DNA from: Apteryx mantelli | Lineage: Eukaryota; Chordata; Aves; Apterygiformes; Apterygidae | Length of the DNA: 64,000 nucleotides | Direction: 5' to 3' | Assembly: GCF_036417845.1 (NCBI RefSeq) | Contig: NC_089979.1 | Coordinates: forward strand, 51,064,275-51,128,274 | In this document: positions 26,801 to 36,739 of the stretch, piece by piece | How the letters are laid out: the number at the start of each line of letters is the position of its first letter | Numbering within the stretch: the stretch's first letter is position 1 | Notes under the pieces: generated by a model | What the model was told of the DNA's origin: nothing | Database searches by the model: none | Seen by the model: the letters and a program-made list of their open reading frames with translations, nothing else | Translations under genes and position numbers: made by a program

Positions 26801-28067
26801 TGATCCATATTGGATCCTATTTAAAAGGGCTTCATGCAGGCACAAGGTTTCGTGGGGGGGTCCAGTGGCATATTCTGTGCCAAACTTTTAACAATACTAT
26901 ACCTGCAGACAGAGGGTCCATTTAGGTTGCTCCAGACAATCACTGATCTTAATGCAATAGATTTTTTCATCTTCATCAACAACACACCAATCTTCACCAT
27001 ATATGGATGAAAGGGCTTCAATTTCATCGAGCTAGAAAAAGGGTATGTCAAAGTAAACAATAATAATTTTGTGTGCCAAGCACAATTTTAAGACATGCTG
27101 CTCTACAGTTCACTTACAAATGTGATAAGATTCACTACAGCTGACTCTACCAGAAGGCCACAAATACTGGGGCACCAATGCAGGTTCACACTGTAAGTAG
27201 ACTTTGCTCAGTTCTCCCACGCACACAAGTGTCTTTCACGTTTCTGTGGATAATCTGTAACTCTCAGCAGTGACAAGGTCCTTCAGGGAGCAGCTGCAAC
27301 ACATGCCTGCAGCTCCCAATCAGTGTAACCCCTGGCTGGGTCATCATCCAGGAGGAGAAAGACATCCAGAACTCAGCACTAACTTTTGCTGTGTAAGACT
27401 GAGTAAAATTATCCAGCAAATCCCAGTAAAAATTGGGCAGCTACATTCCACCTAGACATTTCTTGCTGCTTGCAATGCTATCTATTAAAAATCTGAAATC
27501 AACATCTTCAGTGCAAAATCATAGTCACCCCTCAGCGCCTGAGCAAAGACAATCAAGCTGTCGTGTGGGCAATATCAAGGCCTACTGGCAAGAAGCTCCT
27601 CACGGGACTTGGGGTTGTTGAGAAGCTACTTAAATCCACTCATTTTGATTTAGTGCTTACACTGACAGCACAAGGGTTTCCCCGAAAGACAGAGCACGCC
27701 GCTGCCCAGCTCAGCGAGAATGCTAAGCGGCACCGCTCCTCCATCGCCGCTGTAAGAGCCATCTCACACCTCCGCATTTCCCCACGTTTTACCCCCTTTC
27801 CCTCTGGGCTGGCGCGGCCGCTGGCGGCCGTTAGCGCCGGGCGCCCGTCTGGGGGGGGGGGGAGGGGCAGGCAGGGGGCTGCCCGCGCCCCGCGCGCCCC
27901 GCCACGTGCCGGCCCCGCCCCCCGCCATGACGAAGGGGGCGGGGCTGCACCGCCCCCGCCAGACCCTCTTCCCACACCCTGGCTGATCCCCGCAATCCCC
28001 GCACGCGTTCTTCTCCCCCACGGCCGCTCACTTGCTGCTGGGCTGTTTCCGGGTCACTCGCCGCCAT
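2672..28067 (-). CDS. IMPACT: IMPACT, RWD/Impact-domain translation regulator (spliced, exons 1-10; last exon not in window)
   Basis: In known family members IMPACT is a cytosolic protein that binds GCN1 through its N-terminal RWD domain. It competes with the eIF2-alpha kinase GCN2 and so keeps translation going during amino-acid shortage. Ten minus-strand exons join in phase to 298 codons. The start [12 protein letters not shown] is followed by an RWD domain (about residues 13-120, containing [13 protein letters not shown] and PPIYQL). An acidic linker follows (about 123-165), then the UPF0029/Impact domain (about 175-298) with [38 protein letters not shown] and [20 protein letters not shown]. 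Human IMPACT is 320 aa, so about 22 C-terminal residues (a basic tail) are missing. They lie left of base 1 or are not recognisable. The promoter is a CpG island. A Tigger transposon and an intact CR1 lie in introns 7 and 5. Identification rests on my recall of the human protein and is near certain. Confidence 0.96.
2807..6268. other. IMPACT intron 9
   Basis: AT-rich intron without recognisable exons. It holds a perfect 32-bp palindrome (listed separately) and short A/T runs. Confidence 0.8.
5428..5459. repeat. Perfect 32-bp palindrome
   Basis: Two 16-bp arms meet with no spacer at 5443/5444. The left arm is TTGCTTAACGTGCTGT and the right arm is its exact reverse complement. Symmetry stops at the next base pair on each side. 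Confidence 0.95.
6269..6359 (-). CDS. IMPACT: IMPACT exon 9
   Basis: Encodes [20 protein letters not shown] then [10 protein letters not shown], the conserved DDGEPxGTAG-like loop of this family. A run of T precedes the AAG acceptor; the donor is GTTATA. Confidence 0.96.
6360..7907. other. IMPACT intron 8
   Basis: AT-rich, no exon or mobile element recognised. Short open frames here lack splice or homology support. Confidence 0.75.
7908..7981 (-). CDS. IMPACT: IMPACT exon 8
   Basis: Encodes [20 protein letters not shown] then IYAYR, with the Arg codon split over the junction. Acceptor CTTTAAAG, donor GTGAGA. Confidence 0.95.
7982..10545. other. IMPACT intron 7, part right of exon 8
   Basis: AT-rich intronic sequence. 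Around 9600-9790 there are several short ACTGTA/TACAGT-like motifs, but no clear element boundary. The Tigger insertion follows at 10546. Confidence 0.7.
10546..12961 (+). mobile_element. Tigger1-like DNA transposon (pogo/Tc1-mariner superfamily), nearly complete
   Basis: Terminal inverted repeats are visible at both ends: the left begins CAGGCATACCTCGTTTTATT, and the right reads CAGGCATACCTCAGAGATAT on the other strand. Both are bordered by TA (10544-10545 and 12962-12963), the target duplication of Tc1/mariner-type elements. The element is 2416 bp, close to the usual length of mammalian Tigger1. It contains one transposase gene, now broken. Both ends and the 5' UTR look nearly the same as my memory of the mammalian Tigger1 consensus, which is unexpected in a bird. 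It is inserted antisense to IMPACT in intron 7. Confidence 0.93.
10965..12752 (+). pseudogene. Tigger/TIGD1-like transposase, broken frame
   Basis: From the ATG at 10965 ([12 protein letters not shown]) the reading gives an N-terminal CENP-B/pogo-type helix-turn-helix ([18 protein letters not shown]). A DDE domain follows with the Asp of [10 protein letters not shown] (the usual Glu after it is Lys), the DN of [11 protein letters not shown] and the Asp of [10 protein letters not shown]. The tail contains [15 protein letters not shown]. About 596 codon positions fit the family's roughly 590 aa. Breaks are in-frame TGA at 11292-11294, a frameshift near 11600, TGA at 12281-12283, TGA near 12335, and another frameshift near 12590. 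Around 11600 the segment CTTCAAAG is tandemly repeated, so an 8-bp duplication explains that shift. It cannot make active transposase. The frame is read in parts only. Confidence 0.93.
12964..13380. other. IMPACT intron 7, between Tigger and old CR1
   Basis: AT-rich sequence with no recognisable gene or element. Confidence 0.55.
13400..13960 (+). mobile_element. Ancient, decayed CR1-type LINE fragment
   Basis: The stretch around 13450 reads like the CR1 reverse-transcriptase end (KDLGV-type, from AGAGATCTTGGGGTT). The stretch around 13590-13620 resembles the '[12 protein letters not shown]' coding region with many substitutions. It is far more diverged than the two full-length copies and in the opposite orientation. 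Limits are approximate. Confidence 0.55.
13961..14667. other. IMPACT intron 7, part left of exon 7
   Basis: No gene or element recognised. Overlapping short open frames on both strands are chance. Confidence 0.6.
14668..14762 (-). CDS. IMPACT: IMPACT exon 7 (start of Impact domain)
   Basis: Encodes [20 protein letters not shown] followed by [12 protein letters not shown]. The segment [15 protein letters not shown] is diagnostic of the UPF0029/Impact (YigZ-like) domain. Acceptor TGTAG, donor GTTAGT. Confidence 0.96.
15055..15186 (-). CDS. IMPACT: IMPACT exon 6 (acidic linker)
   Basis: Encodes an acidic linker including [20 protein letters not shown] and [14 protein letters not shown]. It joins exon 5 across a 6.7-kb intron that holds CR1 copy 1. 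It is the least conserved exon compared with mammals, as expected for a linker. Confidence 0.92.
15187..15992. other. IMPACT intron 5, part left of CR1 copy 1
   Basis: AT-rich intron with nothing recognised apart from the CR1 junction at 15993. Confidence 0.65.
16081..19014 (-). CDS. CR1 copy 1 ORF2 protein (endonuclease + reverse transcriptase), intact
   Basis: 977 aa with no stop or frameshift. The N-terminal half is an exonuclease-endonuclease-phosphatase domain with YTNARS (Asn61), TETWWD (Glu88), [10 protein letters not shown] (193-202) and SDHEMVEF (261-268), which would nick target DNA. Residues about 530-800 are the reverse transcriptase: [12 protein letters not shown] (554-565), [40 protein letters not shown] and the catalytic FADD at 711-714. 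The C-terminal part contains [14 protein letters not shown]. The length and domain order are those of complete CR1 ORF2. The ATG lies 5 nt after the ORF1 stop and there is no start codon of its own upstream, which points to coupled re-initiation. Confidence 0.95.
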   Translation of the reverse strand: MGEGESYSDRVVGKRLLKSGCLQQVNAAREVRMGCGYGGPSCIPPGKPACSITSLKCLYTNARSLGNKQEELEMCVRSQGHDLIAITETWWDSSHDWSAVMDGYVLFRKDRPGKRGGGVALYVREQLECIELCLGVDEERVESLWVRIKGQANRGDTVVGVYYRPPDQEEEVDEAFYRQLEVASQSQALVLMGDFNHPDICWKDNTARHKQSWRFLQSIGDNFLTQVVEEPTRRGVLLDLVLTNKEGLVEDVKVGGCLGCSDHEMVEFRILRGGSRAPSRIATLDFRRANFVLFRDLLGGIPWVRALEGRSVQESWLIFKHHFLQAQERCIPMSKKSSKGGRRPAWMSKELLAKLNQKKEVYRKWKGGQATWDEYRNVVRVCRDATRKAKARLELNLARDVKDNKKGFFKYISSKRKTRENVGPLLNGVGALVTKDAEKAELLNAFFASVFTAQASPQEPQTLEAREKVWREEDFPLVEEEWVRDHLSKLDTHKSMGPDGMHPRVLRELADVIAKPLSIIFERSWRTGEVPEDWKKANVTPVFKKGKKEDPGNYRPVSLTSIPGKVMEQLILEAISTHVEEKKVIRNSQHGFTKGKSCLTNLIAFYDGMTGWVDEGRAVDVVYLDFSKAFDTVSHSILIDKLRKCGLDEWTVRWIENWLNGRAQRVVISGTESSWRPVASGVPQGSVLGPVLFNFFINDLDEGTECTLSKFADDTKLGGVADTPEGCAAIQRDLDRLERWAERNLMKFNKGKCRVLHLGRNNPMQQYRLGVDLLESSSAEKDLGVLVDTKLSMRQQCALVAKKANGILGCIRKSVASRSREVILPLYSALVRPHLEYCVQFWAPQYKRDVALLEQVQRRATKMIRGLEHLSYEERLRELGLFSLEKRRLRGDLINVYKYLKGGCREDGARLFSVVPSDRTRGNGHKLKHRHFHLNMRKNFFTVRVTEHWNRLPREVVESPSLEIFKMRLDAILCNVL
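19020..20081 (-). CDS. CR1 copy 1 ORF1 protein (zinc-knuckle, coiled coil, SGNH-type esterase)
   Basis: 353 aa from the ATG of [11 protein letters not shown]. The open frame continues 29 codons upstream, but only from a non-ATG codon, and copy 2 gives the same start. Four cysteines, C39, C42, C57 and C60, form a CxxC..CxxC pair that could bind zinc. Residues about 62-95 ([20 protein letters not shown]) look like a coiled coil. Residues about 185-350 form an SGNH/GDSL hydrolase domain: GDSLL with Ser194, VGANDT with Asn248, DGIHLT with Asp328 and His331. CR1 ORF1 proteins are known to carry such an esterase and to bind nucleic acid in the element's RNP; the substrate is not known. All catalytic residues are present. 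The stop codon lies 5 nt before the ORF2 ATG. Confidence 0.93.
   Translation of the reverse strand: MVVTRRTARSPAAAGVAVSEAWTQTGPLTVDAALQVSGCRECLGPLREAWAGSQLSCRRCAAVDELCRQVRELREEVSRLRSIREAEQEIDRVFSETVQLRESQPPAAVELPEGSVPCEMVHHNIIEEGWKLVTARGRRKAPTPPEDLKLKNRFSALQDEEEMGMAAREVTGTTDPVPCRNTRKKRRVIVVGDSLLQGTEASICRPDLLSREVCGLPGARVRDVMQRLPRLIHSSDYYPLLLFHVGANDTKGKLQTIKQDFRALGMVVKGLGAQVIFSSILPVRGMDERRRRRTFQVNDWLRRWCWQQGFGFYDHGTLFEDQQLMARDGIHLTRRGTRVFANRLANLVRRALN
20232..20239 (-). promoter_or_regulatory. TATA box of inner CR1 monomer
   Basis: Reads TATATAAG on the minus strand, 33 bp before the GAGCGCAG start motif at 20206. It would place a transcript start about 125 bp before the ORF1 ATG. Confidence 0.7.
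20607..20614 (-). promoter_or_regulatory. TATA box of outer CR1 monomer
   Basis: Reads TATATAAG on the minus strand. GAGCGCAGCTAACAG begins 33 bp downstream, at 20581, and is the same motif with which the whole element begins at 20957. Confidence 0.7.
20956..20990. repeat. 15-bp direct repeat at the CR1 copy 1 5' junction
   Basis: TCATATCTATTCCTT occurs at 20956-20970 and again at 20976-20990, separated by 5 bp. The first copy starts within one or two bases of the CR1 5' end. Confidence 0.85.
20991..21836. other. IMPACT intron 5, part next to exon 5
   Basis: AT-rich intron. It holds the quasi-palindrome at 21192-21223 and no recognisable gene. Confidence 0.7.
21192..21223. repeat. 32-bp quasi-palindrome
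   Basis: Arms of 15 bp (21192-21206 TGCATGAGAGATGTA and 21209-21223) with 2-nt centre TG. The arms pair at 14 of 15 positions. Confidence 0.9.
21837..21922 (-). CDS. IMPACT: IMPACT exon 5 (end of RWD)
   Basis: Encodes [20 protein letters not shown] followed by EKAQSSDP, the last RWD helix. The donor is GTACTT and the phase matches exon 6. Confidence 0.95.
21923..25019. other. IMPACT intron 4
   Basis: About 3.1 kb, AT-rich. Only a small tandem duplication of GATAATTACCCA near 23710-23735 stands out. No exon recognised. Confidence 0.7.
25020..25082 (-). CDS. IMPACT: IMPACT exon 4 (RWD)
   Basis: Encodes [20 protein letters not shown] after the split Asn codon and ends in a split Ile codon. 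Acceptor CTTCCTAG, donor GTAAGT. Confidence 0.95.
25083..26087. other. IMPACT intron 3
   Basis: No exon or repeat element recognised in this intron. Confidence 0.7.
26088..26140 (-). CDS. IMPACT: IMPACT exon 3 (RWD)
   Basis: Encodes [17 protein letters not shown] with a split Asn codon. The acceptor TTTTTTTCAG and donor GTAAGT are strong. It carries the proline-rich YPxxxPPIY signature typical of RWD domains. Confidence 0.95.
26141..26902. other. IMPACT intron 2
   Basis: Nothing recognised. The open frame running from exon 3 across it on the plus strand is chance. Confidence 0.7.
26903..27031 (-). CDS. IMPACT: IMPACT exon 2 (RWD core)
   Basis: 43 codons beginning [15 protein letters not shown] and ending [13 protein letters not shown] acceptor follows a pyrimidine run and the donor is GTATAG. 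Matches the first RWD helix and strands of IMPACT and GCN2. Confidence 0.96.
27032..28031. other. IMPACT intron 1
   Basis: Left half ordinary, right half merging into the CpG island. No coding exon recognised. Confidence 0.7.
28032..28067 (-). CDS. IMPACT: IMPACT coding exon 1
   Basis: Encodes [12 protein letters not shown] and ends in phase 0 at a GTGAGC donor. The ATG has G at +4 and lies inside the CpG island. The frame is open upstream to about 28184, but that stretch carries the NRF1 site and low-complexity residues, so I place the start at this ATG. Confidence 0.85.
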
Positions 28068-28114
28068 CGGTACCTGAGGGAAGGGGCCGCCAGCGGGCGA
28101 TGCGGAGCAATAGT

Positions 28115-28124
28115 GCGCATGCGC
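28115..28124. promoter_or_regulatory. NRF1-type palindrome GCGCATGCGC
   Basis: Perfect 10-bp NRF1 consensus about 50 bp upstream of the IMPACT ATG, inside the CpG island. The motif is seen directly; use as a binding site is inferred. Confidence 0.6.
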
Positions 28125-28480
28125 CGGCGGCGGAGTTTGCGCAGTAGCGGCGGCGAAGCTGGCCGCCCTTCCCCCTGCCAGCACCCCCTCCCCGTGGGGG
28201 GCGGGTCAGCGGGCGCGGGCGCAGTGCGCGTCAGTGGGAGCTGCGTCAGCATTCGCCGGCCGCAGCAGCGGAGCAACAGGGCGGCGCGTCGGCCTGGTGC
28301 GCGGCTTGTACCGCTCCTCGTTTCCCTGCCCGCCTGCGTGCTTGCTGCGCCCTGCTGTTGCCTCTGGGAGCCCGGCTCGCAACAGGCTGTCCCGTTGTGC
28401 TAGAGGGGCAAGAGGGGAGGGGCAGCTGCTCCAGAGCACTTGCAAACTCATAGCAAGAGCGAGCCTGCCTGCCCGCGGCC

Positions 28481-29479
28481 TGCGCCCCGCAAGGAACTTT
28501 TTTAATTGCTGTCCCAAATTAAATAAACTAACACATGCATACAGGAAGTGCCCCAAATACTAGGTCAAGATACAGCACTAATAAATTGTCAAAAAAATCT
28601 ACTTTGGTCCTGTGTTGCCACAGAACTAAGATTACACTAGTCAGACTGTGTTTTCACCTTATTCATGACATCCTATTCTTAAAATATGCTGTATAAGCAG
28701 TTACGATTCTGTGACAATTTTATAGATACAGTAGTTTCAACCTTGTGTTTATGTCAATCAAAATGAATGTGTGGCATTCTTATAATCACACAATTAAAAG
28801 ACAATTACAGAAACATCGTTGGTATCACATGAAATTTCCATTAGACTTACAGAAATGCAATTCATTTCTCTAACATTAAGAAGTTTCCCATATCTGTTTT
28901 AACGATAGGTCTGCTGTAAAAAATACAGGTTTTAATGTCTCTTTTTGCTTTTGTGCAAAGTATGGGTGCCACCTTTCCTTGCAGTTTGTAGTTCCTGTGT
29001 TTCTTCCAATGTATTTTTATACTGATTTAGTTGTGAAGAATTAAGCTACATTTTCCTCCTTCTCAAAAGTTGGGAGAATCTGCACATGCCTTGGAGACCA
29101 GAATTAGAATGGAGAACAATTGTGACAAATGGGACACGTTTTTCCAAAAAAAGAAAAAAAAAGGAAAGGATGTAACTGAGTAGAGACAAATACAGCACAT
29201 TGTTATCAGCTGAATAAATTCAGGATGGAAAATTACTGTTAGGTAGACTTCCACAGAAATGATTTGGAAGTTATAACGAATCCCACACTAAGTATGCATC
29301 AGCAATGTCCTGCTTTTGCTTAGAGCAGAACCATCTTATGGGGATGCCCAAATGCACGTGAGGTAACGTAAGACGTGATGAAATCCTGCTCCATATGGAG
29401 CTGCTACAGCCACAGCTGGAACTGTGTCCAGTGTTAGCACTATCTTTTAACAAGGATGTGCACTAAATGAACAAAGTCC
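28481..29479. other. IMPACT-OSBPL1A intergenic region, left part
   Basis: AT-rich, no gene found on either strand. Confidence 0.6.
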
Positions 29480-29780
29480 AGATTAAAGTGATAAAATCAA
29501 TCACAAACCTAGATAGCCTGTCATCTGCAAAGACTGGAGAGAAGGCATTTTTTTAGTTTAAAGAGCAGTCTGAGAGAGGTAGGCGTCCTTCATACACGAC
29601 AGATCGCTGCAAAGAAGAGAATACATTCTCATTGTCCACTCCGGAAAAGATATGAAGTACTAGAGGTTTAATTTGGATGTTAGGGAGGTTCAGATCAGAT
29701 GCTAGAAAGAATTTGCCAGTAGTTAAGCTAGTCATCCTGAGTAAAGGCAGGGGGGAATGTGATAGTAGTCTTTAAGTACC
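29480..29780 (+). mobile_element. Ancient, decayed CR1-type LINE tail
   Basis: The order of short matches follows the C-terminal coding part of old CR1 elements: a region like 'GVFSVLS' near 29610-29640, 'RGLIWMLGRFR' from AGAGGTTTAATTTGGATGTT, then AGAAAGAATTTGCCAGTAGT where CR1 encodes a 'RKNFF' type motif. Heavily mutated; limits approximate. Confidence 0.55.
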
Positions 29781-32700
29781 CAAACTCTGTTGCAAAGATG
29801 GAGGCAATACAGCATATTGATGAAGCAACACAATGCCTTAGATTGCAGCAAGGAAGATTCAGCTAATTACAAGGAAAAGCTAAGCACTGAACAGTTTATT
29901 TTTGTCATCATCACTGTAAAGCTCTAAGACAGAGAGGTTAGACCTGGATACAGTTAAGCCTGGAAATGCAATAGAGGAATATGAAAGCAAATTCCTATGA
30001 TGCTTGTGTACGCACCTGCTTGGGCTTGTAGTTCATTACCACTATTAAGTAAGACCCTAACCTGAGGGCAAACAGCTCACAGAGATGGTCTGGAGGCAAA
30101 ATTTTATTACACACTTGGACCTAGATTCAAGAAAATATTTAAGTTTCACACTCCTATTTCGGCTCCTAAATTTTTAATTTAAATCATTTGGAACTTGGAA
30201 GTATATTAGAACATGTCTTTAATATGCATATCAGAACTTAATGGACACTAGTATTGATGATATCTGAGCCAAAAATCTTAAATCACAGGTTCAGATGGCA
30301 GGGGCGGAAGTTTGAAAAAATGTTCTTTTTCTTAGTGAGTTAATCCAGTTTGTATTAGTTTAAACTTAAAAAAAAAATAGAACTCTGTCCTGATGTTGTT
30401 TGAGAACTAATATATGTAAATATATAAAATATATAGTTGCTCCATATTTGATAACTGGAAAGGTAATTTTTCCAAGATCAGCAAGGCTTCTGACACTACC
30501 TTTGTCATCAGAGTCATGGCCAGAGTTGATTTAATTGTTCTTTGAACAGTAGTAAAAAGAATGTACCCAGTCATGGAACATGACAGAAATGAAGACTGAT
30601 AGATATTTAACTGAATCTCATGGATACTTTGTCAGAAGTTGCCCACTCCACTTTTAATTCAAAAGAACACCCCACATTAAAAAAAAAAAAAAAACAGAGA
30701 AAGGAGTTTGTTAGCAGTTTCCTTCTCACCCCAACATAACAGAAAGATTTAATTTATAAAGACCTAGAAAAGATGGGTAGTTGGTGCTGCATCTGTTTGT
30801 CCTAATATTAAATTTTCTTATAAATTTTAAGAGGATATAATTATGACACTATGAGACAGCTTTTAACTTTATGATAGCAAACACTATATAGTGCTTGCAC
30901 TCCGTAAGTTGCTAGTTTTGACTTAGCTGAACAAATGAGTTTACATGAGTATTCACTGTATTTGTTATTAAATGATTTAAAGTTATTATTGGCAATATTT
31001 ATGACTGTTGTTGTCTATAACCCCTATAAAAGCGTTGATATGAAGGAGTTCAGCAACCTGCCATTGGATCAGAAAGAGACTGTACTGGATAAAAAAACAC
31101 AAAAGAATAAAACACAAAAACTGCATGGATTGGAGACATCTAACAGATTGATGAGGACCCTGCTATTTCCTTTCATTGTTGATTATAATTTTATAAGTCT
31201 TGCTGAATTGAAATGGAGACAAATGTAATTAGTGAATCTCCAACATGTTTATATATACTAAATTAATAACAGAGTAGATGAATTGATATGATGCACAAGG
31301 GTATTTAACAGCTGATTAATTTCTTGCCTGTCTAAAATAAATGTTCTATTAAAGCTGGATATGAAATAAATAACTTTCAAACTTGGGCACCAACACAGTA
31401 GAGTTTAGTGAAGTGTTTGGGGTCTTCTTTTACTACATAACTGAACCTCACTGTTCTTAATAGCGAGGAGCGTCCCAAACTGATATCCTTCACAGCAGTG
31501 CATGAGCTTTGACATTTAAAATAATGGCTACATCTAACCTTTGGTCTATTAGTTCTCTCTTTGTGAGCCATTGATAGCCAAAGAAAACATTCAAAGCTCA
31601 AACCAAAACAATTAAGCAAAAGAAAACCCTGAAGGTCAGAAGTGGCTTAAATTACTAGAGGGAATGCAGCTTCTTTGTTCTGTCTTGTATAGTATGCTTG
31701 GTCATTACTGCTGCTTTTTTAGAACTAAAATCTAATCCTAGAGAATCAAAGGCTTAAACCAGATAAAAATAATATTCATGAAGTTAAGGAAGAAATATTT
31801 ACACAGAAAACTTAAACAAAAAGAATGTTTTTTAAATGGAAGACATGTAAAAGCTGCCGAGAGTTTGGAAAGAAAACAATTACCAAAACTGCAGAAATGC
31901 TTTTTGATTCAATATAATAACACTTACATTCTATTACTAAATCTGCCCAAAGGGGGGAAGGTAAATAGCCATATCCTTATGTTAGTACAAAGCAAAATGA
32001 ACTAGCTGAGCACGGGTCATTCTCTCTCTGTACATAACTTTAGGTCATGTGAATTTTACTGGTCTAGCATTGCAAATTCCTTTTATCTTTGCTAGTCAGT
32101 TTTTGAACTTCATGATCCAAAGCTTATAACCCTCGATTTTTGTAATAAACCAAGCTGGTATTTAATTGATGTTAGGAAAACTGTACAGAGATTGATAGCA
32201 CACAGTAAATGCAAATTAGGTGTCAGATGCCACAATCGGTATGAATGACAAATTCTGATTTGTGATTAAGAATAACATGTATAGCATACATCACGAAATT
32301 TTAATCTCAGTGTTGTCAAAGGGAGTTTGACTATTAACTTATACGGAGCCACAATATGTAAACATAGAAGCATAGTACAGGGATAATACACAAATATGTA
32401 AAATATACAGAACTACACATTTTAGTTAAATATCAAAGATACTACTTGTTTTTGCATAGAACAACCCAAGCGGTATGGTGCATTTGCCACTTCTTTAAAA
32501 AAAATGGAAGATTAAGGACAATTTTAACATCTGCAAACTGTACCTCAAATTATCATGTGCAAATGTGTTGTTTAATTCTGCATCAGTATCAAAACATGCT
32601 TAAAGGTTCTGAGCCAAAAGTGAAAAATCAAGAATATTTGACCTTTCAGGTAAGTCTTTTAATAAAGGTAAGTCTTTAAATAAAGGACAAATTAAAAGTG

Positions 32701-35700
32701 AATAAATCCATGTGCTAGTGAATTTGATGCCTTACTACTCAGGATAAGAGTCAAGAAATGAACACCATACAGTAGTACAGACAATTACTTAATTGTCTGT
32801 TAAGTCTTCTCTTTAAGGTATAACTTTAAGCTTGGTACAGTTTAACCATCCTAATAGTTCAAAATTATTATGTCAAATCATATACTACCAATTTATGCCC
32901 TCAGTTCTGTGTTCTGTTTTTGTATAAGATTTTTTTCTATTGAGGCTACTTACTTGACAGTGCTAGTGCTGTAGCTTTATCTTAACAACAGTTCAGTGAA
33001 AGCATTTTGCTATAGAAACAGTAAACTGCTCACCAACAGGACACAGAATTTTAGATACTATTCAGCTTGCTACCAAACAACATCTAATATAAGCTCAGTT
33101 GCCACCATCCAATAAGGAACATATATGCAATTAAGCATAAAGTAGTTCAGCTGATTTCAGTTGCACAGTGCTGTATTTTGCTAGATGAGGGGTAAATTAC
33201 TGTCAATTATCTATAAGGTTTCTAGTTATAAACTCCCTGCATGCAGCCAATTTATCATCTTGGAACAAAAAACAAACCAAACTGATTCAATCACAGCAAC
33301 CAAAAAGTGCATTACACAAAGACCGAATCTTTGGCTGAGACTACATGGCTGGTAAAACACAGAAGTATATGTCACCTATGGGTGGCTTTGTGACACCTTG
33401 GGTTGTAACATTGCTTCCTTTCTCAGCCACAATCCAGTTGTGTGCTGGCTTGTATACAGCCTATAGCAGTGTACAGTTGCCTTCTGCAGAGCTAGGGAAA
33501 TTTAAAAGCTTTTCTACAGTGTAATAACTGCTAGCAGGTTATAGGAGCCTCCAGCAAAAAGAGGGTCAGCGAATCTTCATGTTTCTGTTCTGCCATGTCT
33601 GCATTCAGATAAGTAGGGCAGGTTACAATGCTCCATTGAAATAATCTCTATCATATGCTTCTTTTCTGGAGGAGGATGCCTCCAGAAGCTGCTTGAGCTC
33701 GCTTCAGTGCTGCTTTGAGCAGCAAAGAGCATTCCTATCTCAACAGTAAATCAGGGTCACACCATCTACAAATTAACCACTTCACAGGGCTATTTCCTCC
33801 CAGGTATGAAATAAATATCACCAACAAACTTGCACCCGTAAAAAATTCCTATTGCAAGCAGTTCAGAACTGCATGAAAATTTTACTTTCACTGTTCACTG
33901 GAAGTTGCCCTTGGTAATTCAAGGCAAAGATCCACAGGACTCATATCTGAGACTATCAGCACATTTGTTAATTCTGCTGTGCCTGTCTTCTGCCAGCCTA
34001 GTAAGTAAAATAGGTATAGAAAGAGGACTAGGCCCTGTGTTTGCTGTGCTGTTCTCCAAACAGTCAAGCAGGAACTTTCTCAAGAACTGCATCAGGGCAC
34101 AAATCTTGAATTTCTGTCCAACAACTGATGGTCAATTAATGAACATTTAATCATTAACCATTTTACTGTATGAAAACAGTACAACCTATCATACATACAA
34201 CCTCATCTCATACGTATCTCATATGTTACTTCACTAATCTTCTCCATCTGTGCACTTCCTTGCTGAGTTGGGTATCGCTAATGTGGCTAGTATGTTCTAG
34301 TCTGAAGTGGAAGAAAACAAAGAGTCAGAGCAATATGTGCTGATTGGGGGCACCGTATCATAAATAAAATTGCGAAGTATTTGTGGGGGATAGCAAAATA
34401 AATGGTCAGTAGTTATTGTCTCTTTCCAAGCCCAAAATACTTTCCAAAAGTTCTTCCTTACTCCAGCCTTGGATAAACGCCTAGAAGTCTAGGCTAACTG
34501 TGCAGAGGCAGAAAAGGGGGTTGTGTGTGTGGAGGGGTGCTTCTTCTTGTCTTCTCTCAGCTGCCAACAGTACCTTGCAAAATAAGGAATGATCAGCATC
34601 TGTCATCTTAGCTTGTATAGTTGCTAATGATGACTTCAGTCATAACAGTGTGGTTATTTTATTCAAATCAGGGCAATGAAGAGTGGTATTATTTCAATTT
34701 TTTCACCCAGATGCTTCTAGTCATAGGATTTGATTGCCTGCAGCAATTAATTCAGCTAGTTGATTACGCACCTCTCCTTCCCCGTGCAGGCGGAGGAACA
34801 AAGCTCTCCAGCACCGGCAGCAGCCTCCACCTCTGGGCAGCACTACAACGGCACCAGCGCCTCACTGCTGGACTCTGCCCTATTCAAAACTCAAGTGCAA
34901 TCAAAGCTCAGCTCCCCGATCTAGTTTCTACATGTTTGTTTCAGATTGAGTGCCAGAGACTAATTCTGCGGTCACTTGCTTGAAACGTTATTACTGTACA
35001 CTGAACGCTGTGCAGAGACTTGCTTTGCTTTCACAGCACGCCTGCTCTGAGACCCTGTGCACTCCCCACCCAGCTGCAGCAGGGCTCAAACCAAAGTTCC
35101 CTCCCTAAAGAAGTTTCTCCTTGGTCTGGTCTCAGGAAAGCCTGTGTCCTCACGGCTTTGAATTCTGCAGTCAGGTTGCCCCATCCTAGAATGGGAGAGG
35201 ATGTAAAATACACTCTGCTGCAAAAACCATTGACAAAAACAGTTCAGTGAGTTCTCTGCAAGGTTGTTTGCCAACGCATTCAACCCTAACACGGCAAGTG
35301 CTTCACGCTTTCTGCACCACTAATTCCAGCACGTTGCCTGAAAAAGGGAAGATATGAAAAAAAGAGAAATGACATGCTCAAAACAAAAAGAACCTATGAT
35401 ATTGGAAGAACTGTTTTCTTGTTTTCACACTTCAGAGTTACAAACTCCATGGGTGTACAAGGAGCCAAAACACTGGTAAATAACAGACACTCCTTGAAGA
35501 ACCTGGAAGCAGGAGAAGCAGCACTATAACTGGCTGAAAGGCAAAGCCCTGTGCTATAAACTCTGCACCGCATTGCAAAGATGGATGGAGTAGGGGAGCT
35601 GCTGATACTTTTACTTTTATTACATAAAATATAACAAGTATTAGAAAACATATAAATATTTATATCTAGTATTTATGTATGTAAAATATAATGAAAAATA

Positions 35701-36640
35701 AGAAAAGAGGGGGTGGCTTAATTTTATTGTTAGGCTGCTTGGAGCAGTTACAGCACTGTGAAAGAAGGCTTAAAGCCAGAAGCAAGAGAAAGAAAGTGAA
35801 AGCTTTAGTGACTGACAGAAGTGGGTAGGTGTGTAAGGAAAGACAGGAGCGGGGGCACGATACAGTTGAGGGTGCTCCGAAAGTAAGGAGAACAAGCTTG
35901 AAGAGCTGCTACTGAGGAAAGAAAGTCAATGTGATGCTGAACTCCAGCCTCTCAGATACTGTATGCTTATTGCTGAAGCATCCCTGGAAGCTCTTAGTCT
36001 CTTAGCTAAGATCAACTAACAGAAGACAATGAAAAGCAGCAGAAATCAAAACACAGTAAATTTGTGCTTTCTTTGCAGGTGAAGAACTATTTCTTTTCTT
36101 CTTTTATCATTCTTAGAATGGCTGTATGTTAAAAATATGTGTAGTTATATACAATACGCAATACTGAAGAATGCCTTATTATTTATGTCCTAAGAATTTC
36201 ACAGTAATTGCTCAGGTTGAAACTTGCCTACTCTTGGAACAAATGTCTCCTCCTAAACTTCTGAGATGTTTTCTCACGGCACCTGCAGCTCCTGCTCTGC
36301 TTTTCAGCACTCCTTCCGCATATGGCACAAGCTCGGGTATGTCTCAGCATCATAAAACTTCCATGCTATTTAACTTTTAATTTTCTGTGGGATTTCCAAG
36401 GCACTGCTGCGGGAGCTTTCAAAATGCAAAAGCCTTCACAGGTGGTAAGAGCAGAGAAGCAAGGTGCCAGCTACTGCCTTCAGCCGAAACGTGGAGGTGA
36501 CATGAGGGCAAGGAGATTTCGGGGAAGGAATGGCAGAGCAAAGGGCCCTGAACCAAAAGCTTGCCTCGCTCCCTGCCCCCCGTCATACCAAGTCCCTGAA
36601 TCTGGGGTTTCTTTTGCCTGAAGTGGTCTTGGGAGCTGTG
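29781..36640. other. IMPACT-OSBPL1A intergenic region, right part
   Basis: No gene seen. Open frames at 30935-31228 and 34621-34983 have no recognisable product or splice context. A small tandem duplication of an 18-bp unit (GGTAAGTCTTTTAATAAA) is at 32649-32684. The space may hold distal regulatory sites, but none can be shown by eye. Confidence 0.55.
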
Positions 36641-36739
36641 TGCTCGTTAGGAATTTCCTCTTACTCAAGACTTATACAAGACCGAAGGGACTTCCAGAAA
36701 CACTTTTTTTTCCTCCCCCTGGTGACTTGACATTTTTGC

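Larger units (their letters stand above)
27680..28480. promoter_or_regulatory. IMPACT: CpG island / IMPACT promoter
   Basis: A dense run of CpG and GC-rich sequence covers the first IMPACT exon and about 400 bp upstream, in contrast to the AT-rich introns. The long open frames in it on both strands come from lack of stops in GC-rich DNA and are not genes. No TATA box lies at the expected place, typical of a dispersed housekeeping promoter. Confidence 0.85.

Noticed and set aside
27563-28563. Open frames of 80-194 codons around the IMPACT promoter
   Set aside because: Same cause as above. Only the 12 codons of IMPACT exon 1 are supported by splice phase and homology.
34621-34983. 120-codon open frame between the two genes
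   Set aside because: No domain, no splice context, ordinary composition; likely chance.
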